From positions 1 to 40,395 of the forward strand of contig CBFHNG010000010.1 in NCBI GenBank assembly GCA_965657165.1: 40,395 bases of DNA, given 5' to 3'. The stretch comes from UBA3537 sp965657165 (GTDB lineage: Bacteria; Bacteroidota; Bacteroidia; Flavobacteriales; Flavobacteriaceae). Below are positions 33,875-40,395 of this stretch, piece after piece (the first letter of the stretch is position 1; each line of letters begins with the position of its first letter). The notes beneath the pieces are model-generated. The model was not told the DNA's origin and did not search any database. It saw nothing but the letters and a program-made list of their open reading frames with translations. A program made the translations under genes and the position numbers.

Positions 33875-35428
33875 TTAAACTTCCAATTGATGTGGTGCTT
33901 TTAGTAAGTCATGTACCTTTTTTACTGGGTTAAAAGTTGAAAGAGGGACTTCAACAAAAACAGTATTCCACAGAGCCATACCACCATTCCAAAGTCCAGG
34001 ACGCTCAAGTGTTTTGAGCTTTTTACCATACTTATTTTTTATGGCCACAAAATGGGTTTTGGCATCCACAAACTGATTTAAATCATACTTTTCCCCTTTG
34101 TAATTTCTAACCCCACAAACAATATCAACAGGGTTAAAATGTGTAGCAGATTTTATAATCTTATTTTGACTTTCAGACTTAGTGTTAATTTGGTTCATTT
34201 CTACAATTTGTAAACTCAATTCTCCATTTTCGTGTTTTATCCAAAAAGGACCACCACCAGGTTCACCTTCATTTTTTACCATCCCACAAACTCGTATTGG
34301 ACGATGAATCCTAGATTTTAAATACTCTATTTTGTAATGATTTGCATATTTTTCAAACTCTGGTGAAATATATACATTCATTTGATCTGAAAGAAAATTT
34401 GCAATCTCATAAATTTCTTCTTCTGAAATTTCAGATTGATCGAGTTGATGTGCATAGTCAAATGCTTTGGATTGAAGTTTTAGTAAATAGCCCCCCAAAA
34501 TTGTTTTGTAATACACCATTTCGTCCATGCCATGTTGCATCATCACATTATCAATATTTTTAATAAAAATCAAATCTGCATCAATGGCGTTCAAATTATG
34601 TAGTAGTGCTCCATGCCCCGATGGACGAAACAATAATTTACCATCGAGCTTAAAAGGCTTATTGTCTAATGTAATGGCAATAGTATCGGTTTTTGAATCT
34701 TGAAAAGAATACGAAATATCAAAAGATGAATTGGTTTTGGTTTCTACTATTTCTTTTATGGATTTATAATGTTCTAAAAAAAAATTTTGATGCTGTTTTG
34801 AAATTGTGAAATGGAGTGTTGCATTGCCATCAATAGCAGCATATTGACTCGCCTCGACAAGGTGCTCTTCAAAAGCTGTTGAAATGTGGGTTTTATAATT
34901 GTGAAATGGTAATAGCCCTTTTGGGTATTCGCCAAAATCATAATGCTTTTTTGATAATAAAAACTCTACAAATAACAAACGTCTTTTGTCTAATGACATC
35001 GACTTAAACTCTGGGGAATATTTTTTTAATGCTTCAAAAACCTCATCATGAAAAGGCAACTTTTCTACAGTAACAAAAAACAAAAAAAGATCTACACTTT
35101 TGGTCCTATTGACGTAAGAATTAATTGATTCTTTACTACTATCATAATTATCCAAAAAAGTATAAAGACTTTTAAACATTCGAGATGCAGCGCCGGATGC
35201 GGGGACAAATTTTACAATTGATTTTCCCTTTTTATGAGCATCAAAAAAAGTTGCAAAATATTGAGATTCTTCTTCTGAAAACTTTATAATACCATCTCCT
35301 ATGGTTGCGGGGGCATATAAGTTAACATTAGAATTTGAACCTGTCAAATGCAACAGTTGATTTTCTATAGATTTTAGATCTAGCCCCTTGTCCTCTATTT
35401 GCTTTATGTCTTCCTTAGTAAATTTCAA
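33875..35428 (-). CDS. DUF4301 family protein
   Basis: 517 aa, cytoplasmic, with no signal peptide. The N-terminal KFVPASGAASRMFKSL, the central RPSGHGALLHNLNAIDADLIFIKNIDN and later PIRVCGMVKNEGEPGGGPFW are strongly conserved-looking segments of DUF4301. The SGHGALLxNL and D-A-D-L-I-F-I-KNIDN pattern suggests a nucleotidyltransferase-like fold, but the function is unknown. The start overlaps the end of the NadR-like kinase gene by 4 bp. It is the last gene of the PPTase, PnuC, kinase, DUF4301 chain and lies upstream of the riboswitch-controlled receptor. Confidence 0.9.
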   Translation of the reverse strand: MKFTKEDIKQIEDKGLDLKSIENQLLHLTGSNSNVNLYAPATIGDGIIKFSEEESQYFATFFDAHKKGKSIVKFVPASGAASRMFKSLYTFLDNYDSSKESINSYVNRTKSVDLFLFFVTVEKLPFHDEVFEALKKYSPEFKSMSLDKRRLLFVEFLLSKKHYDFGEYPKGLLPFHNYKTHISTAFEEHLVEASQYAAIDGNATLHFTISKQHQNFFLEHYKSIKEIVETKTNSSFDISYSFQDSKTDTIAITLDNKPFKLDGKLLFRPSGHGALLHNLNAIDADLIFIKNIDNVMMQHGMDEMVYYKTILGGYLLKLQSKAFDYAHQLDQSEISEEEIYEIANFLSDQMNVYISPEFEKYANHYKIEYLKSRIHRPIRVCGMVKNEGEPGGGPFWIKHENGELSLQIVEMNQINTKSESQNKIIKSATHFNPVDIVCGVRNYKGEKYDLNQFVDAKTHFVAIKNKYGKKLKTLERPGLWNGGMALWNTVFVEVPLSTFNPVKKVHDLLKAPHQLEV

Positions 35429-35994
35429 TTCTTGGATTCAATTAGGTTGTCAATATACGCTATTGCTGTTGATAAACGATAATTATGTGCCCCATTTAGT
35501 TTAATGTATGGAAGTTTTTGTTTTTTTAATTCCAATTCAAATTGATCAAACATAAACTTTCTTTCGTTTGGCTTATCTCGTAAATCATCTTCCACCCATG
35601 GAACGTCTATTTCACACAAAAAGTATAAATCGTAGTGATTTTTTTTGGAATAAAATTCAATTTTTGAGTCGCAAAAACCATCAAAATAAACCTTAGAATA
35701 TACTTTTGTTTGCAATATATCAGTATCGCAAAAAAGTACTTTATTGGCTTTTTGTACCAATTCGTTTTCTAATTTTATTTGCCCTTTTGCAATGGGAATT
35801 AAATCCTCTTTGGAACAAATGGTTTTTTGCTGATCCCACTTTCTCTGTAAATATTCTCTCGCATATTCTGGAACAAAAACAGTGTTGTAATGTTTGGCCA
35901 ATGCTGTTGAAAGCGTTGTTTTTCCAGTAGATTCTGGTCCAAATAAAACGACTCTTATGCAGTGGGTTGGCTGTTGTTCAAGTTCTTTTTCCAT
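35425..35994 (-). CDS. NadR-like AAA/kinase-domain ATPase
   Basis: 189 aa. P-loop VVLFGPESTGKTTLSTAL (near residue 17), then FVPEYAREYL and LFCDTDILQTKVYS (Walker B-like) match the C-terminal ribosylnicotinamide kinase domain of NadR. There is no adenylyltransferase or DNA-binding domain. It likely phosphorylates a small vitamin-type substrate such as nicotinamide riboside. The ATG at 35994 is used; the frame is open further upstream but that part lies inside the PnuC gene. It overlaps the PnuC gene by 40 bp. Confidence 0.85.
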   Translation of the reverse strand: MEKELEQQPTHCIRVVLFGPESTGKTTLSTALAKHYNTVFVPEYAREYLQRKWDQQKTICSKEDLIPIAKGQIKLENELVQKANKVLFCDTDILQTKVYSKVYFDGFCDSKIEFYSKKNHYDLYFLCEIDVPWVEDDLRDKPNERKFMFDQFELELKKQKLPYIKLNGAHNYRLSTAIAYIDNLIESKN

Positions 35995-36584
35995 TCTTGA
36001 TATCCTAAAATTGCTAAAATCAAAAATATTGTAAACTGGATTCCAGAAAACCCAAGTCCTTTTATAAAGTACAAAGGTATGGAGATTATATTTCCTACAA
36101 TCCAAAACAACCAATGTTCTATTTTTTTATTGGCCATGAGCCACATTGCTGCAAAGAAAATTCCTGTAGTAAAGGTGTCAAAATAGTCTGTAAATTGATC
36201 AAACCGATCAAAATAAAGATAAACCAAGATAACAAAAACTGCAGTAGTGCTAAATATCGCTAATGCTTTAGCCATGTCTTTTATGCTTGAATATGTTATT
36301 TCAATTTCATTTCCAACAACTAATTTGCTCCATATCAACCAGCCATACAAACTCATTAGCGTATAATAGATATTTATAATAGCATCGCCGTAGAGCGCAA
36401 ATTGATAACAAATATACACATACAATAATGTGCTTATTATCCCCGTAGGAAAAACCAAAATATGTTCTTTTTTGGCAAACCATACACTAATGATACCTAA
36501 AACTACAGCAAGAAGTTCTAAACAAATATTTAATGGGGTTGCATTGGCATAAGGTGTCGTAAAAAATTCAATAATTTCGTTCAT
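35955..36584 (-). CDS. pnuC: PnuC-family vitamin transporter (nicotinamide riboside or thiamine)
   Basis: 209 aa with about seven membrane helices. The region NICLELLAVVLGIISVWFAKKEH, followed by FPTGIISTLLYVYICYQFALYGD and SLYGWLIW, is typical of PnuC. PnuC proteins are facilitators whose substrate is trapped by a kinase after entry. The ATG at 36584 overlaps the stop of the PPTase gene (ATGA), which decides the start. The NadR-like kinase next to it favours nicotinamide riboside. The TPP-riboswitch receptor a little further on favours a PnuT-type thiamine role. I cannot settle which. Confidence 0.88.
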   Translation of the reverse strand: MNEIIEFFTTPYANATPLNICLELLAVVLGIISVWFAKKEHILVFPTGIISTLLYVYICYQFALYGDAIINIYYTLMSLYGWLIWSKLVVGNEIEITYSSIKDMAKALAIFSTTAVFVILVYLYFDRFDQFTDYFDTFTTGIFFAAMWLMANKKIEHWLFWIVGNIISIPLYFIKGLGFSGIQFTIFLILAILGYQEWKKNLNNSQPTA

Positions 36585-37213
36585 ATTAATGGCGTTGTTA
36601 TAGCGCATCCAAATCCTTCAAATTCTATGAATAATCCATCAAAACGTTGGCGGTTATTTTCGTCTAAAATCCAAGCCACTGTAGAATTTTTTTCTTCTCC
36701 AAAAGGAATCACTATGAAATGTTTTTTAAAAGACATTCCTGGTGTTGCATAAAGTTTATACAACGATTCTTTTATACACCAAATCCAAGTTAGTTTTTGA
36801 ATGTAATCTTCACTATTTTTTTTTAAAAAATACGTTTCAAATCCTATAAATTTTGATGCAATTTTAGCTATTTTCTCTCTTTGTTTTTCAATATCAATCC
36901 CAACAGGATTTGAGCTTACTACGACTGCAGAAAACGTGTATGAATGTGTAATGGAAATATAGTTACCATCTTTCAAATGAGGTTTCCCGTTAGCATCATA
37001 GAAAAGATCAAAATCTGAATACCCAAACGCTTTTAAGAGCATGCGAACACTCAAAAATCCTCTTTGATGAAGCTCACTTTTCATTGCATAAACTCTGTTG
37101 ACACTTTCTTTTTTTAGCTCAACATTTTGCATCAATTCCATATATGACTCTGTAATGTTCCATATTTTAACATTAGTTTGTGAATTTAAAGCTATGGATT
37201 TATAAATTGGCAT
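36581..37213 (-). CDS. 4'-phosphopantetheinyl transferase superfamily protein
   Basis: 210 aa. It would transfer phosphopantetheine from CoA to a serine of a carrier protein. The Mg-binding motif PVGIDIEKQREK (near residue 104) and the second motif WIWCIKESLYKLYA (near residue 145) have the expected Asp, Glu and Lys residues. Length suits the Sfp-type group. It could serve acyl-carrier protein or a secondary-metabolite carrier. It starts the overlapping chain with the PnuC-type transporter, and is divergent from ahcY. Confidence 0.9.
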   Translation of the reverse strand: MPIYKSIALNSQTNVKIWNITESYMELMQNVELKKESVNRVYAMKSELHQRGFLSVRMLLKAFGYSDFDLFYDANGKPHLKDGNYISITHSYTFSAVVVSSNPVGIDIEKQREKIAKIASKFIGFETYFLKKNSEDYIQKLTWIWCIKESLYKLYATPGMSFKKHFIVIPFGEEKNSTVAWILDENNRQRFDGLFIEFEGFGCAITTPLI

Positions 37214-37235
37214 ATAAGATTTAAAAGTTAATACC

Positions 37236-37243
37236 TATCTTTG
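37236..37243 (+). promoter_or_regulatory. Predicted -7 box of ahcY
   Basis: TATCTTTG (TAnnTTTG), with an 80-nt leader to the start codon at 37323. The leader has a small TTTGGA/TCCAAA hairpin (37279-37297) but no recognised aptamer. Confidence 0.5.
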
Positions 37244-37322
37244 CAGCAGAATTAAAACTTGAAACGAAAGTACACTATTTTGGAGGTTTTTTCCAAACTA
37301 GTTTATAATTAAAATTGGACAA

Positions 37323-38639
37323 ATGAGCGTTAAAACCATCCCTTATGTTCCCTTTAAAGTCAAAGATATGTCTCTTGCTGAATGGGGAAGAAAAGAAATT
37401 GAATTGGCTGAAGCAGAAATGCCAGGCCTAATGAGCCTTAGAGAAGAATATAAAGACAGTAAGCCATTAAAAGGAGCACGAATTGCCGGATGCCTTCATA
37501 TGACTATTCAAACAGCTGTGCTTATTGAAACACTTGTTGCACTTGGTGCAGAAGTAACATGGAGTTCTTGCAATATATTCTCCACACAAGACCAAGCCGC
37601 TGCTGCCATTGCCGCAGCAGGCATCCCTGTTTATGCCTGGAAAGGTATGAACGAGGAGGAATTTGACTGGTGTATTGAGCAAACTCTATTTTTTGGGGAA
37701 GACCGAAAACCACTCAACATGATTTTGGATGATGGTGGCGATTTAACTAATCTCGTTTTTGATCATTACCCAGAGCTTACTGCTGGGATCAATGGACTAA
37801 GTGAAGAAACAACAACAGGAGTACATCGTCTGTATGAACGTATGCAAAATGGGACTTTAGCTATACCAGCTATCAATGTTAATGATTCTGTAACCAAAAG
37901 TAAATTTGATAACAAATACGGGTGCAAAGAAAGTGCCGTAGATGCTGTACGTAGAGCAACTGACATTATGCTTGCTGGAAAACGTGTTGTTATTTGTGGA
38001 TATGGAGATGTAGGAAAAGGAACCGCAGCATCATTTAGAGGAGCAGGAAGCATTGTAACCATTACTGAAATTGATCCAATATGCGCACTTCAAGCTGCAA
38101 TGGATGGATTTGAAGTGAAAAAACTTGAAACTGTTCTTCCTGTTACAGATATTGTAGTGACAGCAACGGGAAATAAAGATATCGTTCAAAGTCACCACTT
38201 TCAAGCAATGAAAGACAAAACTATTGTATGTAACATAGGACACTTTGACAACGAAATAGATATGGCATGGCTCAATGAAAATTATGGCCATACCAGAAGT
38301 GAAATCAAAGCGCAAGTTGATAAATACACCATTGATGGTAATGATATTATTGTTTTAGCTGAAGGCCGATTAGTAAATCTTGGTTGTGCAACTGGACACC
38401 CCAGTTTTGTAATGAGTAACTCATTTACAAATCAAGTTTTGGCACAAATAGAATTGTGGAACAACAAAGAGGCTTATGAAAATAAAGTATATATGCTTCC
38501 AAAACATTTGGACGAAAAAGTGGCAAAACTGCATCTCGAAAAAATTGGTGTAGAACTCACAGAGCTAAGAAAAGACCAAGCAAGTTATATTGGTGTTCAG
38601 CAACATGGACCATTCAAGCCAGAATACTATCGTTATTAA
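37323..38639 (+). CDS. ahcY: Adenosylhomocysteinase
   Basis: 438 aa. It splits S-adenosylhomocysteine to adenosine and homocysteine with bound NAD, regenerating methylation capacity. Evidence: MSLREEYKDSKPLKGARIAGCLHMTIQTAVLI-type N-terminus, the catalytic ATTTGVHRLYERM-like ETTTGVHRLYERM, the NAD-binding VVICGYGDVGKGTA (near residue 220) and the C-terminal PFKPEYYRY. Length and residues are normal for the short bacterial form. A strong terminator follows. Confidence 0.98.
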   Translation: MSVKTIPYVPFKVKDMSLAEWGRKEIELAEAEMPGLMSLREEYKDSKPLKGARIAGCLHMTIQTAVLIETLVALGAEVTWSSCNIFSTQDQAAAAIAAAGIPVYAWKGMNEEEFDWCIEQTLFFGEDRKPLNMILDDGGDLTNLVFDHYPELTAGINGLSEETTTGVHRLYERMQNGTLAIPAINVNDSVTKSKFDNKYGCKESAVDAVRRATDIMLAGKRVVICGYGDVGKGTAASFRGAGSIVTITEIDPICALQAAMDGFEVKKLETVLPVTDIVVTATGNKDIVQSHHFQAMKDKTIVCNIGHFDNEIDMAWLNENYGHTRSEIKAQVDKYTIDGNDIIVLAEGRLVNLGCATGHPSFVMSNSFTNQVLAQIELWNNKEAYENKVYMLPKHLDEKVAKLHLEKIGVELTELRKDQASYIGVQQHGPFKPEYYRY

Positions 38640-38656
38640 AATAAATTCTAATTAAT

Positions 38657-38689
38657 AAAAAGGCCTTAGAAATTCTAAGGCCTTTTTTT
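38657..38689 (+). terminator. Intrinsic terminator of ahcY
   Basis: AAAAAGGCCTTAGA and TCTAAGGCCTTTTTT arms with a 3-nt loop and a T-run. It lies 17 bp after the ahcY stop codon. Confidence 0.85.
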
Positions 38690-38758
38690 AGCTTAATTTC
38701 TAAATTGGCACAATTTTAGATACATTTATGTCTGATATAATTAAAACCCAAAACTACT

Positions 38759-39619
38759 ATGAGAAAACTAAATTTATTTCTTTCAGCTATTGCAATAATT
38801 TCAATAGCTTTTATTTTATCCTGTTCAAAGGATGATGAACCTGTTGTAGCACATCCTTTCATTGAAATTAAGGATGACGCCACCTTTCATGGAAATTTAA
38901 AAAGCAATATTGTTGTCGTAAATACACAAGGCGGTCCAGTAACAGAACTTGATGATGATTTTTTAAAAGAAATTATTCAAGAAAGTAAAATGAACGATGC
39001 TCTTTTTGTTAATGTACATCAGGCACAGACCAAAGAACCTCATTTATTTACCAAAACAGATATCACATTTGACGACGCTAAAAAGTACGATAAATCATCG
39101 GTAGAACGCCTAAAAAAAGTGGTAAATTATTTTAAAGAGAAAAACAAAAAAGTATTTGTGCTGGGTATTTCATTTGGAGCATTTATGACTCAAGAGCTCA
39201 TAGCCAGTTATGGTATTGATGTAGCCGACGGTTATCTTATTATGGTCGGACGATTGGATATTGACGAAGATACATGGAAACCATTTAGCGAAGGTAAAAT
39301 GACAGAATATGTATATGATAATAACGGCGATTATACCATTAAGCTTGTTACTGATGAACTTGATGTTGAAGAAAGAAATATGAATCGTTTAGCTGCTGGT
39401 CTAGGATTTAATCGCTATACCGAACGCTTAAAAGGTATAAATGATTTATCCAAAATTACATATATTTATGGTACTAAAGATGAGCAAGTTGGTCCATTAT
39501 CTGAGGATGAAACTAAATTTTTAGAAGACAGAAAAGCACAAATCGGAAAAAACGATGGTGCAAATCATGATGAAGCCATTCAAGCAGGTGTCAGTTTTAT
39601 AAATCAACTGTTTAAATAA
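38759..39619 (+). CDS. Putative alpha/beta-hydrolase lipoprotein
   Basis: 286 aa. Lipoprotein signal ending FILSCS gives the lipid Cys at residue 22, so the protein is anchored facing the periplasm or surface. The nucleophile elbow VLGISFGAF has Ser138 in G-x-S-x-G. Asp241 in YIYGTKDEQVG and His270 in GANHDEAIQ complete a plausible catalytic triad in the right order and spacing. The substrate is unknown; it could be an esterase or peptidase. It is flanked by terminators, so it is a single-gene unit. TACATTTA upstream (38721-38728) is one mismatch from a -7 box. Confidence 0.78.
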   Translation: MRKLNLFLSAIAIISIAFILSCSKDDEPVVAHPFIEIKDDATFHGNLKSNIVVVNTQGGPVTELDDDFLKEIIQESKMNDALFVNVHQAQTKEPHLFTKTDITFDDAKKYDKSSVERLKKVVNYFKEKNKKVFVLGISFGAFMTQELIASYGIDVADGYLIMVGRLDIDEDTWKPFSEGKMTEYVYDNNGDYTIKLVTDELDVEERNMNRLAAGLGFNRYTERLKGINDLSKITYIYGTKDEQVGPLSEDETKFLEDRKAQIGKNDGANHDEAIQAGVSFINQLFK

Positions 39620-39636
39620 AATTTAGTGAAATAAAC

Positions 39637-39668
39637 AAAAAAGGCCGCATAGTTATGCGGCCTTTTTT
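39637..39668. terminator. Bidirectional terminator between the lipoprotein gene and rpmA
   Basis: Arms AAAAGGCCGCATA and TATGCGGCCTTTT with a 2-nt loop; A- and T-runs on either side serve both convergent genes. Confidence 0.85.
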
Positions 39669-39686
39669 TTGTAAATAGATTTATAT

Positions 39687-39947
39687 TTAAGCTTCAAAAG
39701 GAACTACTGAAACATAAGATTTGTTGTTCTTTTTCTTTTCAAACTTCACAATACCATCCACTTTGGCGTGAAGAGTATGATCTTTACCAGCATAAACATT
39801 TTCACCTGGGTTGTGTGCAGTACCTCTTTGTCTTACAATGATGTTTCCTGCAACAGCAGCTTGTCCACCAAAAATCTTAACCCCAAGGCGTTTCGATTCT
39901 GATTCTCTACCGTTCTTCGAACTTCCGACTCCTTTTTTATGTGCCAT
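39687..39947 (-). CDS. rpmA: 50S ribosomal protein L27
   Basis: 86 aa. The N-terminus MAHKKGVGSSKNGRESESKRLGVK is the standard L27 start (no cleaved extension), followed by the GNIIVRQRGT and H-NPGENV segments. L27 reaches the peptidyl-transferase centre. It follows rplU by 26 bp in the usual rplU-rpmA order. Confidence 0.98.
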   Translation of the reverse strand: MAHKKGVGSSKNGRESESKRLGVKIFGGQAAVAGNIIVRQRGTAHNPGENVYAGKDHTLHAKVDGIVKFEKKKNNKSYVSVVPFEA

Positions 39948-39973
39948 TTTATGTCGATTTTAAATGTTATGAT

Positions 39974-40395
39974 TTAACTAAGGGCTGTAATTAAATCTGC
40001 TTTTTTCATAGCAGAAATTCCAGTAATTCCTTTAGCTTTTGCTAATTCTTTTAATTGTGCCACTGTCATTTTACTAAGATCTTCTGTTGGTACTTCCGCT
40101 TTTGGAGCAGTTGTCTTTGGAGCTGTCTTAGCCTTTGTTGCGGCTGGTTTTGTTGTTGACTTCGCTGGAGCAGCTTTCTTTGCTCCTGAAGCCAAAATGT
40201 TTTCAATCTGGACCTCAGTTAAAGCTTGACGATGACCATTCTTTACTCTGTATCCTTTACGTCTTTTCTTTTTAAAGACTATCACTTTATCACCTTTGAG
40301 GTGCTTTAAGACTTTTGCTCCTACTTGAGCGCCGTCTATAGCTGGGGCGCCTACTGTAACTTTGTCTCCATCTGCCAAAAGAAGAACATTGTCAA
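39974..40395 (-). CDS. rplU: 50S ribosomal protein L21 with C-terminal extension (partial, 5' end outside window)
   Basis: The frame is open to the window edge, and the codons before the TTG at 40378 read FDNVLLLADGDKV, matching L21; the true start lies upstream of the window. The L21 body ends at KGYRVKNGHRQALTEVQIENI. An Ala/Lys/Thr-rich linker of about 40 residues follows, then a helix-extension-helix type segment (LSKMTVAQLKELAKAKGITGISAMKKADLITAL) resembling SAP/HeH/Rho-N domains. Such tails on L21 occur in flavobacteria; their role is unknown. Confidence 0.93.
   Translation of the reverse strand, partial: DNVLLLADGDKVTVGAPAIDGAQVGAKVLKHLKGDKVIVFKKKRRKGYRVKNGHRQALTEVQIENILASGAKKAAPAKSTTKPAATKAKTAPKTTAPKAEVPTEDLSKMTVAQLKELAKAKGITGISAMKKADLITALS

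Noticed and set aside
35994..36114. Long N-terminal extension of the NadR-like kinase
   Set aside because: It is a shadow of the PnuC reading frame; the ATG at 35994 precedes the P-loop at the usual distance.
37244..37322. SAM or SAH riboswitch in the ahcY leader
   Set aside because: The 80-nt leader has only one short hairpin and none of the conserved aptamer segments that I know.

Overview
The window is a dense, AT-rich stretch of chromosome from a member of the Bacteroidota, most likely Flavobacteriaceae. Four things point there: mevalonate-pathway genes, Bacteroidetes families (DUF4230, DUF4301, DUF3127, DUF3098), a TonB-dependent receptor, and repeated -7 boxes of the TAnnTTTG type used by the Bacteroidetes primary sigma factor. 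Most of it is housekeeping. I see no insertion sequence, integrase, phage gene, CRISPR array or rRNA.

Layout. 1-3231 (minus): mevalonate kinase-like gene (cut by the window edge), mvaD, a flavoprotein and tRNA-Leu(UAG). 3292-4677 (plus): an M20 dipeptidase. 4690-8614 (minus): a six-gene run of TonB_C-like lipoprotein, ruvC, hemW, cyclase, DUF4230 and MmcQ/YjbR genes. 8691-10310 (minus): pckA.

10627-16345 (plus) is the one clearly accessory block. It encodes a 61-aa double-glycine precursor peptide, a perfect 36-bp palindrome, a large protein with an HQxxH...H signature like the HExxH enzymes of RiPP clusters, a TPR protein, a C39-peptidase ABC transporter and an HlyD-type adaptor. Together they look like a system for modifying, cleaving and exporting a small peptide. 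It has no lanthipeptide synthetase, radical SAM enzyme or YcaO, and it is the best candidate for an undescribed system here.

16318-18648: DUF423 protein, saccharopine dehydrogenase-like enzyme and an Lrp/AsnC regulator. 18645-22484 (minus): zinc metallopeptidase, SemiSWEET transporter and leuS. 22562-25806 (plus): ftsX, DUF3098, uppP, truB and tag (cell envelope, tRNA modification, DNA repair). 25803-28722 (minus): flavin reductase-like protein, an OB-like DUF3127 protein with an SSB-like tail, and two tandem PPK2 kinases. 28840-30000 (plus): an orphan histidine kinase. 29987-30958 (minus): greA and a HIT protein, with a terminator-like hairpin at the start of the greA leader. 31025-31492 (plus): a Rieske-fold lipoprotein that has lost its cluster ligands.

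31541-33835 (minus): a TonB-dependent receptor behind a TPP riboswitch whose expression platform is a clear intrinsic terminator, so the receptor probably imports thiamine or a related compound. 33875-37213 (minus): an overlapping set of PPTase, PnuC-type transporter, NadR-like kinase and DUF4301 genes. The transporter may supply the same vitamin (thiamine) or nicotinamide riboside. 37323-38639 (plus): ahcY. 38759-39619 (plus): an alpha/beta-hydrolase-like lipoprotein. 39687-40395 (minus): rpmA and rplU (cut by the window edge). Intrinsic terminators separate several of these blocks.
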